64,000 nt of DNA from positions 1,178,001 to 1,242,000 of the forward strand of contig JADKJC010000013.1 of NCBI GenBank assembly GCA_016722465.1. Reading direction: 5' to 3'. Origin of the DNA: Chitinophagaceae bacterium. Lineage in GTDB: Bacteria > Bacteroidota > Bacteroidia > Chitinophagales > Chitinophagaceae. The notes under the pieces are model-generated. The model was not told the origin of the DNA, did not search any database, and worked only from the letters and a program-made list of their open reading frames with translations. Below are positions 27,499-35,072 of the stretch, in pieces. A program made the position numbers and the translations under genes. Position 1 is the first letter of the stretch. Each line of letters starts with the position of its first letter.

Positions 27499-28215
27499 TC
27501 AATCACTTTGAACAAGTAATACCTTGAGTAAACATCCTAAGTCTCCCTGAATTGGTGTTATTCGACCTGTATTGAATGAAGTTCCAATCATGCCGTCAGG
27601 AATGGGCATCCCCCCAAGTCCTAACCCGGTTAAAGTTAAAAATATGTCTGGTTTGTTCCCTTCAAGTGTATAAAAGACAGTCATGCCAGTAATGCCTCCT
27701 TTACTAATTTTAACTTTCCTGCCTTCTGTTCTTACATATTTATAGTAAGTGCCTGGCCTTAATGTTTTCTTTTCGTTGTCAATTTTAAAGGAAATACTAC
27801 TGTTATCATTTGCACGTTCTGATCCAAAAATGTAAATACAATTCTGTTCATGATTATTAAAATTTATAAGCCGGGCAGAATCATTCCAAAAATAGGTATC
27901 AAGTATCAGCGTTGCTTCATTTAAAGAATCGTTGCGTTCATACGAATTGAGCTTAAAGCAATTTGCACCGTCTTTTTTTGCTTGTGCAGAGATCAAAAAG
28001 AATAGATTGGTAACATTCCCTTCATTCTTTTTTCCCACAACCCGGTACGTAGACACAAAGGAATAATTTACTGTGTCAGTTTTTGGTTCAATGAATGCAA
28101 AATCCTCCGCAAGAGGCAAGTTTGTTTTTCCACTTGATTTTAAAACTTCTACTTTTTGTGATAACCCCAATTGCACAAATAGAATGCTCCACATAGTAAT
28201 CAAAATATTTTTCAT
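27499..28215 (-). CDS. secreted protein of unknown function
   Basis: A 238-residue protein with a signal peptide (MKNILITMWSILFVQLGLSQ, cleavage after SQ). The mature part is polar with strands such as GKKNEGNVTNLFFLISAQAKKDG, ATLILDTYFWNDS and CIYIFGSERAND (quoted in parts), and a glycine-rich C-terminal section LTLTGLGLGGMPIPDGMIG. No family is recognised. AT content is higher than in neighbouring core genes. It is bounded by TAAC/GTTA repeat ends on both sides, like a gene cassette. Confidence 0.6.
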   Translation of the reverse strand: MKNILITMWSILFVQLGLSQKVEVLKSSGKTNLPLAEDFAFIEPKTDTVNYSFVSTYRVVGKKNEGNVTNLFFLISAQAKKDGANCFKLNSYERNDSLNEATLILDTYFWNDSARLINFNNHEQNCIYIFGSERANDNSSISFKIDNEKKTLRPGTYYKYVRTEGRKVKISKGGITGMTVFYTLEGNKPDIFLTLTGLGLGGMPIPDGMIGTSFNTGRITPIQGDLGCLLKVLLVQSD

Positions 28216-28401
28216 GGTAGTTTGTTTCTTTTACTGCGTCTGTTTGGTTTCCCCTAACGTTTGTATTTACGCAACTTTTTATTCACCCATATACCGATAC
28301 CAACCATACAACAGAACAAAAAATTACCTTCCTGCAATATACCAAACTCCTTCCGTTTCAAACCCTATCCCCTCTTCCATAAAAGCAACCCATTGGTTTC
28401 C

Positions 28402-28457
28402 GGTACAAGTGAGATTATTCTTTCATTTTACAAAAAAAGAATAACAGAACAAGTTCA
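28402..28457 (+). repeat. 60-bp hairpin repeat, copy 1 (degenerate)
   Basis: Begins GGTACAAGTGAGATTATT and ends ATAACAGAACAAGTTCAC, as in the copies at 34956-35017 and 45563-45620. The central palindrome has decayed to TTTCATTTTACAAAAAAAG. Confidence 0.75.
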
Positions 28458-28590
28458 CCACAATCTTATCTGTAAAATATGAACGCTGGTTATCCAAACT
28501 TTTTCCTGCCCGCCAATAAAGGTTATCCCACGGTTACTAACATATCTTGTTTTATCTCCCAACCATTCCCTGTTTTTAACGTTATCATCC

Positions 28591-28598
28591 TACCTTTG
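28591..28598 (+). promoter_or_regulatory. -7 element of a probable gcvP promoter
   Basis: TACCTTTG matches the Bacteroidota consensus TAnnTTTG exactly. The expected -33 position holds only a T-rich tract, not a clear TTTG. The gcvP start codon lies 29 bp downstream. Confidence 0.5.
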
Positions 28599-28627
28599 CA
28601 TCGGAAAAAATCAACCTACCATTACTT

Positions 28628-31503
28628 ATGAATCTCTTCGAAAAACAACAGCACGAATTTGCAGGAAGGCATATCGGACCAAACGGACAGGAAACCTCAG
28701 AAATGCTGGCCACCATTGGCGTGGCTTCGCTGGATGAACTGATCAGCAAAACCATTCCCGGCAACATCCGTATCAAAGGCAACCTGGCATTGCCGGCCGC
28801 CAGCAGCGAATACGAATACCTTACCCAACTGAAAGAGGTGGCAGCAAAGAACAAAGTATTTAAAAATTATATCGGCCAGGGCTACTACGATACCATTACG
28901 CCCAGTGTGATTTTGCGGAATGTTTTTGAAAACCCGGGTTGGTACACTCAATACACTCCCTACCAGGCAGAAATATCGCAGGGTCGTTTAGAGAGCCTGC
29001 TGAATTTTCAGACCATGGTAAGCGACCTGACGGCGCTGCCCATTGCCAATGCCAGCCTGCTGGATGAAGCCACCGCTGCTGCAGAAGCCATGAGCATGCT
29101 GTTCAACCATAAGAACAAAGACCACGATCATATTACCGCTCCCAAATTTTTTGTTGACAATGCAGTACTGCAGCAAACAAAGGATGTGCTGCAAACCCGT
29201 AGCGCTCCTATTGGTGTTGAGCTTGAGTTTGGTGATTTTTCAACCGTAGTGCTGGATGAAAATTTCTTTGGCGCTATTGTGCAATACCCCGACTGTAATG
29301 GTTCGGTTGCAGACCACCGTGAGTTTATCCATAAAGCACATGCGCTGAATGTGCAGGTGATTATGGCAACCGACCTGCTGGCACTTACCCTGCTAACACC
29401 TCCGGGTGAGCTGGGTGCCGATGTGGCGATTGGTTCTGCTCAACGCTTTGGTGTACCGATGGGCTTTGGAGGTCCGCATGCAGCTTTCTTTGCTACTAAA
29501 GATGATTTTAAAAGAAATCTCCCCGGCCGTATTATCGGTGTGAGCATTGATGCTCAGGGCAACCGCTGTTTACGCATGGCCTTACAAACAAGGGAGCAGC
29601 ATATCCGCCGTGAAAAAGCCACCAGCAATATTTGTACGGCACAGGCGCTGCTGGCAAACATGGCTGCCATGTATGCCGTGTATCATGGCGCCAATGGTTT
29701 AAAGACTATTGCCAAAAGAGTAAGCATACTGGCCCAAACGCTGAGTGATGAACTGGGTGAACTGGGCTTTGAAAATGCCAATACTTTTTATTTTGATACC
29801 ATCCAGGTAAAAGTGAAAGATGCCTGGGCCATTAAAGAACTGGCAGAAGCAAGAGAGATCAATTTTTATTATAGCGGCAATACCATTGGCATTGCGGTGG
29901 ATGAAAGCACCACACAGCAGGACGTACTGAACATACTGGATGTATTTGCATCTTCCATCAATATTGATACGGCCAGTGCCATGTTCAATGCAGATGCAAC
30001 GCTGGATAATATTCCTTATCATTTAACAAGAACTTCATCCTATTTACTCCATCCTGTTTTCAATACGCATCACAGCGAAAGCCAGATGATGCGTTACCTG
30101 AAATCACTTGAGAATAAAGACCTGAGTTTAAATACCTCCATGATCAGCCTGGGCAGTTGCACCATGAAGCTGAATGCTGCAACGGAACTGATACCGGTAA
30201 GCTGGCCTGAGTTCAGCAAACTGCATCCGTTGACTCCTGCATCACAAACTGCAGGCTACCGGAAGATCATTCAAGAACTGGAAAATTATTTGAGTGTGAT
30301 TACTGGTTTTGCTGCTACTCTTTGCAGCCTAACAGTGGTGCACAAGGCGAATACGCCGGATTACTGGCCATCCGCCGTTATCATATTGCAAGAGGTGAAG
30401 GCCACCGCAACGTTGTGCTGATACCGGTTTCTGCACATGGAACCAACCCTGCCAGCGCAGTAATGGCGGGTATGAAAGTGGTAGTAACCAAATGTGATGA
30501 AGCCGGCAATATTGATGTGGAAGACCTGAAAGCAAAAGCAGAAGAACACAAGGCCGATCTTTCGGCACTGATGGTTACTTACCCATCTACCCACGGTGTA
30601 TTTGAAGAGAGCATTAAAGAAATATGTGACACGATCCATCAATATGGAGGACAGGTGTACATGGATGGCGCCAACATGAATGCGCAGGTTGGTTTAACCA
30701 GCCCGGGTTTGATAGGTGCTGATGTTTGCCATTTGAACCTGCATAAAACATTTGCCATACCACACGGTGGTGGCGGACCAGGTGTTGGGCCGATCTGTGT
30801 AGCCGAGCAATTGGTTCCTTACTTACCTGGCAACAGTATTGATAAAACAGAAGGTGCAGTCAGCGCTGCTCCCTATGGAAGCGCCAGCATTTTACTCATC
30901 AGTTATGCATATATAAAAATGTTAGGTGCCACGGGTGTTCGCAGTGCAACTGAATACGCCATACTAAATGCGAATTACATGAAAGCAAGGCTGGAAAAAT
31001 ATTACAGGATATTATATACCGGAAAGAATGGTACTGCAGCGCATGAATTTATTGTTGACCTGCGCCCGTTTAAAACCAGCGCCGGTATTGAAGCAGAAGA
31101 TGTTGCCAAGCGTTTAATGGATTATGGTTTTCATGCTCCTACCCTTTCATTCCCGGTTGCAGGCACGCTGATGATAGAGCCAACAGAAAGTGAAGACAAG
31201 GCAGAACTGGACCGTTTCTGTGATGCATTGATCAGTATTTATGGGGAGATCAAAGCAATTGAAGAAGGTAGAGCAGATAAGAAAGACAATGCATTGAAGA
31301 ATGCACCACATACACTGCATGTGATCTGCGCCAACGAATGGACACATGCTTATAGCCGCCAGCAGGCTGCCTTTCCATTAACTTATGTAGGTGAGAATAA
31401 GTTCTGGCCAAGTGTGAGCAGGGTGAACAATACGCATGGTGCCAGGAATTTGATCTGCACCTGTGAGCCAACTGAAAGTTATATGGACGCAGTTGCGAAT
31501 TAA
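28628..31503 (+). pseudogene. gcvP: glycine dehydrogenase (decarboxylating), P-protein, frameshifted in this sequence
   Basis: GcvP is the PLP enzyme that decarboxylates glycine and passes the aminomethyl group to the lipoyl H-protein. The first piece (28628-30421) has FAGRHIGPNGQETSEML near the start and the N-terminal catalytic-like half. The second piece (from 30322) continues with [18 protein letters not shown] and carries the PLP lysine in [20 protein letters not shown]. The break is one missing T at 30319/30320: ACT-CTT-TGC should read ACT-TCT-TTG, giving [19 protein letters not shown]. Repaired length is about 958 residues, normal for the single-chain enzyme. Other glycine-cleavage genes are not nearby. 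Sequencing error is more likely than real loss. Confidence 0.93.
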
Positions 31504-31504
31504 T

Positions 31505-31550
31505 GAAGGAATTAAGAAATGATGAATGCGTTTCATTTCTTAATTCCTTC
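31505..31550. terminator. bidirectional stem-loop terminator after gcvP
   Basis: A perfect 18-bp stem (GAAGGAATTAAGAAATGA and its complement) with a 10-nt loop, lying between the convergent gcvP and iscX genes. A classic T-run is weak, so it may also act as an mRNA end-stabiliser. Confidence 0.7.
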
Positions 31551-31570
31551 ACTACATAATTTTTAATTTG

Positions 31571-31807
31571 TTATTTCTGGCTGTCTCTCCACTCATACAC
31601 CCAGGTGCTCTGGATCATTTCTAAATGCCCCTCATTGCTTTCTTCTGCCTTGCCGGCAAAGTTGGGAATTTCCAATACCCATTTATGCAGGTCGGTAAAG
31701 CGGATCCGGTAGATTTTACTTTCTCCAAAATCATCGCCAAAGCGTTCGTATAATTTCATGGCAATGTCCTCGTAATCGTTCCAGTGAATCGGTGGTTCAA
31801 AAGTCAT
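31571..31807 (-). CDS. iscX: Fe-S cluster assembly protein IscX
   Basis: A 78-residue acidic protein, typical IscX size. It has the conserved opening IHWNDYEDIAMKLYERFGD, the iron/IscS-interacting acidic face and the family phrase KIYRIRFTDLHKWVLEIPNF, ending with QSTWVYEWRD. IscX tunes cysteine desulfurase IscS during Fe-S cluster assembly. It lies downstream of a 2Fe-2S ferredoxin gene on the same strand; in many bacteria fdx and iscX are the last genes of the isc operon, so the pair looks like a detached remnant of that arrangement. Confidence 0.92.
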   Translation of the reverse strand: MTFEPPIHWNDYEDIAMKLYERFGDDFGESKIYRIRFTDLHKWVLEIPNFAGKAEESNEGHLEMIQSTWVYEWRDSQK

Positions 31808-31819
31808 TTTATTGTTTTG

Positions 31820-31933
31820 ATGATTTGGTGATTTGGTGATTTGATGATTGTAAAATCTGGTGATTGTGATTTTTAAAAACTCCCAACTATCTAAGGACCT
31901 TCCAAATCACCAAATCGACGAGTCGCCAAATTG
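31820..31933. repeat. low-complexity inverted repeats between iscX and the ferredoxin gene
   Basis: A short tandem array of TGATTTGG/TGATTTGA units at 31820-31850 faces an inverted counterpart, CCAAATCACCAAATCG, at 31902-31917 and GTCGCCAAATTGA beside it. The two sides could pair over about 15 bp. The separation of two genes that usually adjoin suggests an inserted repeat. Confidence 0.6.
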
Positions 31934-31935
31934 AT

Positions 31936-32271
31936 TTATTCTCCCAAAAACTGTGTCTGGTCGGGCAGGGTAACAACAATATTACCGGCACCCTCCAGCA
32001 GCACACACTGGCAGCCCAGCCTGCTGTTGAGCCTTGGGTTGATGGCCCGGTCAATAAAGTCCTCTTCTTTGTCGCTTAGTTCTTCTATAAAATCTTCTCC
32101 CTGTTCCACATACAAGTGGCAGGTGCTGCAGGCGCAAACACCCCCACAGTTATGATGCAGGTCAATCTCATTCTTTAAAGCTACTTCCAGCAATGACTGT
32201 CCGTCTTCAATATCCGTAAAAGTAACCGGCTCCAGGCCTTTTTGTTCAAACTTATAAGTGATCGTGTACAT
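31936..32271 (-). CDS. fdx: 2Fe-2S ferredoxin, adrenodoxin/Isc type
   Basis: A 111-residue ferredoxin starting at ATG 32271 (MYTITYKFEQKG); the seven upstream residues in frame have no support. Cluster ligands are C-x5-C-x2-C in HHNCGGVCACSTCHLYVE (about residues 41-58) plus the distant cysteine in SRLGCQCVLLE (about 88). This pattern and the order fdx-iscX suggest an electron donor for Fe-S cluster assembly rather than for photosynthesis or hydroxylases. Cytoplasmic. Confidence 0.9.
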   Translation of the reverse strand: MYTITYKFEQKGLEPVTFTDIEDGQSLLEVALKNEIDLHHNCGGVCACSTCHLYVEQGEDFIEELSDKEEDFIDRAINPRLNSRLGCQCVLLEGAGNIVVTLPDQTQFLGE

Positions 32272-32447
32272 AGTGCAAAATTCGGGATGCAAACCTAATG
32301 CAGAATTACCATATCAGGAAAACTATCATGAGTATCTCAAATAAGATTGGCAGGAGATTTGAAAATGGAGATGTGAACGAATAAGCTTTTATTTGCTATT
32401 GAAAAATGAAATCTCTATTTTTCAACCTCAATTTTTAAACTTCCTGT

Positions 32448-33083
32448 ATGAAAAAAATAGTTCTGCTGCTACCTGTTGTATTGCTTGCCCTGGCTTCCTG
32501 CAACAATAATACAGAAGAAAAGAAAACGGCACCTGAAGTGAAAGCAGATACCAGTACACCTGCAGAAACTACTAAAGCCGCCCGTGAGCAGACCAAACGC
32601 CCTCCCATTATCAACATTACAGATACATTATCAGAAAAAAAACTGGTGCTGTACATGAAGGACAGTGCAGCCACTGTAGAGCGGATCGGTCTTAAACTGG
32701 CAACTGTACTGGGCTTTAAACTCGATGCGGTGATCAAAAAAAACAAACTCAGTGTTACCGGCCGGCCAATGGCCTGGTACAACAGCACCAAAGCGCCTTT
32801 CTTTTTTGAAGCCGGCATCCCTGTTGATAAAAGACCAACCAAACAACCCTCAAATGTGTACATAAGAGAAATTGGTGTTGACAGTGTAACGGTGGCGCAT
32901 TTTTATGGCAACTACGACCAGTTGTCGCAGGCTTATGAAGCATTGAACGACTGGTTGAAAAACCACAAAAAAACGCTCCGGGGCAAGCCTTATGAAATCT
33001 ACGTGGATGACCCTTCGGACAAAGATGGCAAAATGAAAGACCCTTATAAAGTGCAGACAGATGTGGTATTTCCGTGGAAGTGA
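32448..33083 (+). CDS. lipoprotein with a GyrI-like ligand-binding domain
   Basis: A 211-residue predicted lipoprotein: hydrophobic MKKIVLLLPVVLLALASC with lipobox LASC, then a Thr/Lys/Glu-rich linker. From about residue 65 it resembles the GyrI-like/AraC effector-binding fold: RIGLKLATVLGFKLD, GRPMAWYNSTKAPFFFEAGI, and the diagnostic FYGNYDQLSQAYEALNDWLK with YEIYVDDPSDK. GyrI-like domains bind small molecules and are usually cytoplasmic; attachment to a membrane outside the cytosol is uncommon. Fold call is by motif; ligand unknown. Confidence 0.7.
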   Translation: MKKIVLLLPVVLLALASCNNNTEEKKTAPEVKADTSTPAETTKAAREQTKRPPIINITDTLSEKKLVLYMKDSAATVERIGLKLATVLGFKLDAVIKKNKLSVTGRPMAWYNSTKAPFFFEAGIPVDKRPTKQPSNVYIREIGVDSVTVAHFYGNYDQLSQAYEALNDWLKNHKKTLRGKPYEIYVDDPSDKDGKMKDPYKVQTDVVFPWK

Positions 33084-33089
33084 AAAGAA

Positions 33090-33167
33090 GTTATGAGTTA
33101 TAAATTTTGAATTATGAATTAAGAGTGAAGTATTATCGAATTATACCAACTCATAATTCATAATTTA
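33090..33167. repeat. AT-rich inverted repeat between convergent genes
   Basis: AATTATGAATTA (33110-33121) and TAATTCATAATT (33154-33165) are perfect inverses, part of a TTATGAGTTAT/CTCATAATTC family seen at other gene ends in this window. It may act as a weak bidirectional terminator. Confidence 0.5.
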
Positions 33168-33926
33168 CTAAGGGTTCATAATACTATCCGTCATCCTAAG
33201 ATAAACCGTCCTTAGCTTGGGATAGGCAGTTAAGATACGGAGGTGTTTGTCGAGCGTTACAATGTCTTTACGTGCTGCAGGGCCTGTCTGCATATCGCAG
33301 GGCGAATGATCCCTAAGCCGGGAGGCAGTTTCCTGTATCAGGGGTTGCAGCATAGTAAAGTCCAGGTGCTCACTTTTGCAATATTCCGCTGCCAGGCAAA
33401 AGAGATGATTGGCAAAATTGCTGGTAACAACAGCGGCCACATGCAGCTTTACCCTTTGCTCATCGTTGGCAAAGCTTACCTGGCTGCTGATTGTTTTTGC
33501 AAATTCACCTATCGTGAAAATGGCATTGTCACTATTGCCATCAATCAGTAAGGGAATACCTACAGAAGCGTTTTTGTTTTCTTTTCGAAGGCTCTGCAAT
33601 GGATACAATACTCCATAGTTGGTAGAAATATCTTTCAATACTTCCAGCGAAACAGAGCCTGCAGTATGAACAATCATTTTATCGCCCACATTGAATTTTT
33701 CTTTGAGATCATTCAGGGCAGCATCCGACATAGCCACTAAAAAAAGATGGGCGGTTTTATCCACTTCTGCAAAACGGGAGGTTGCTGAACATCCCAATTC
33801 ATCTGCCAGCACCTGGGCTGTTTCCATGCTGCGGCTTATAACCTGTATAATTTCATGACCGGCATTCTTTATAGCTCTCCCCAATACGGTAGCCACATTC
33901 CCAGCTCCTATAATTACAATCCTCAT
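33168..33926 (-). CDS. Rossmann-fold DUF2520 oxidoreductase-like protein
   Basis: A 252-residue protein with an N-terminal NAD(P)-binding fold (MRIVIIGAGNVATVLGRAIK, GxGxxxxxLG) and a C-terminal DUF2520 helical domain typical of ketopantoate reductase-like proteins, seen in FTMLQPLIQETASRLRDHSP and HLRILTAYPKLRTVY. The substrate is unknown. It is divergent from a hydrolase gene with only 24 bp between start codons, so promoters must overlap one of the two coding regions or one start lies further in. Confidence 0.85.
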   Translation of the reverse strand: MRIVIIGAGNVATVLGRAIKNAGHEIIQVISRSMETAQVLADELGCSATSRFAEVDKTAHLFLVAMSDAALNDLKEKFNVGDKMIVHTAGSVSLEVLKDISTNYGVLYPLQSLRKENKNASVGIPLLIDGNSDNAIFTIGEFAKTISSQVSFANDEQRVKLHVAAVVTSNFANHLFCLAAEYCKSEHLDFTMLQPLIQETASRLRDHSPCDMQTGPAARKDIVTLDKHLRILTAYPKLRTVYLRMTDSIMNP

Positions 33927-33950
33927 GATGTTATGCTTAATTTTGTATCA

Positions 33951-34796
33951 ATGAAAATAACGCAAATATTAGCTATTAATTACATAAGGGTGAAATTTAG
34001 GGTACTTTCCCTCATATCGGTACGTAAAACTGCGGCAATGGCCTTTCAGCTTTTCTGCACACCATTGGTAAAACCGCCCAATCATATTCCATCTGCTTTT
34101 AAGTTTGCCGAGATACTTACGGAGCCATTTAACGGCAAAAGCATCAATGGGTACCGGTGGAATAAAGGCAAAGCAGTGAGGGTACTGATACTGCATGGTT
34201 TTTCTTCTTCCTCCTATAAATTTCACCGCTATGTGCTGCCACTGGTAGAGAAAGGCTATGAAGTAATTGCATTTGATGCTCCGGCACATGGAGGCAGCGA
34301 TGGCAAAACCCTCAATGCGGTAGAATATGAAATGATGATTGAAAAGCTGATACGTATATATGGCCCTTTCAATGGTTTTATTGCCCATTCATTTGGCGGG
34401 CTGGCACTAAGCCTCGCCATGGAAAAAACGCCACATGATGCCAATACAAAAATCGTATTGATAGCCCCTGCAACAGAAACAGTCACCGCTATTGATGGCG
34501 CTTTTGAAATGCTAAAACTGAAAAATAAAAATGTAAGGAAAGCATTTGATGAAATTATTTTAAAAATGAGTAACAAACCAACCGAATGGTATTCGGTGAA
34601 CAGGGCCATGGAAAATATCAAAGCATCGGTATTGTGGATACATGATAAAGATGATGCCATCACACCATTAAAGGATGCATTAAAAACAAAAGAAAAACAG
34701 TACCCAAATATTCGTTTTATCATTACCGGGGGGCTGGGCCACCGGCAGATTTATCATGATGAAAAAATCAAAAATGAAGTATTTAATTTCCTTTAA
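33951..34796 (+). CDS. alpha/beta hydrolase
   Basis: A 281-residue alpha/beta-hydrolase with a G-x-S-x-G-like nucleophile elbow FIAHSFGGLALSLA (Ser in HSFGG), an oxyanion-region HGFSSSSYKFH, and likely acid and base in WIHDKDDAITP and GLGHRQIYHD. It lacks a signal peptide, so it is probably cytoplasmic. ATG 33951 is used, 24 bp from the divergent DUF2520 gene; an internal ATG at 34038 (MAFQLFCTP) is the alternative. Such enzymes cleave esters or amides; the substrate is not predictable. Confidence 0.8.
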   Translation: MKITQILAINYIRVKFRVLSLISVRKTAAMAFQLFCTPLVKPPNHIPSAFKFAEILTEPFNGKSINGYRWNKGKAVRVLILHGFSSSSYKFHRYVLPLVEKGYEVIAFDAPAHGGSDGKTLNAVEYEMMIEKLIRIYGPFNGFIAHSFGGLALSLAMEKTPHDANTKIVLIAPATETVTAIDGAFEMLKLKNKNVRKAFDEIILKMSNKPTEWYSVNRAMENIKASVLWIHDKDDAITPLKDALKTKEKQYPNIRFIITGGLGHRQIYHDEKIKNEVFNFL

Positions 34797-34955
34797 CGCC
34801 TTACAGGCCTTTTTAAAAAACGCATTTTTTTTCTGTCATTTCAGAGAAGGCTGGCACCCCTGCACAAGAAGAAATATTTTGATTTTTCAATTTTAAAGTA
34901 ATATTGCAGCTACAGACTGCTGGTAAACGGGTGGCATTGCTGCGTATTTGTATAC

Positions 34956-35017
34956 GGTACAAGTGAGATTATTATTTTCGTTTTAGTAAAACGAAAATAA
35001 TAACAGAACAAGTTCAC
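34956..35017 (+). repeat. 60-bp hairpin repeat, copy 2
   Basis: GGTACAAGTGAGATTATT, then a perfect central palindrome ATTTTCGTTTTAGTAAAACG/AAAAT, then AATAACAGAACAAGTTCAC. It sits 56 bp before the topA start codon. Copies 1 and 3 are at 28402-28457 and 45563-45620. Confidence 0.85.
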
Positions 35018-35072
35018 AAGGATGTTGAAAAGCAATACCACAGCCTGTTCCAAAGAAAAATAAAAAGGCATT

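Larger units (their letters stand above)
28216..28627. other. 412-bp AT-rich gap without a gene
   Basis: Contains a repeat end CCCCTAACG at 28251-28259 just upstream of the secreted-protein gene, one copy of the 60-bp hairpin repeat at 28402-28457, and the promoter-like element before gcvP at 28591-28598. Short open frames here lack coding character. Confidence 0.6.

Noticed and set aside
28628..31503. Two-subunit glycine dehydrogenase (gcvPA/gcvPB)
   Set aside because: The break falls inside a conserved motif and the pieces overlap; true two-subunit forms divide elsewhere and have proper starts.
31820..31933. CRISPR-like array of TGATTTGG units
   Set aside because: Units are 8-9 bp, without spacers of fixed length, and no cas genes are present.
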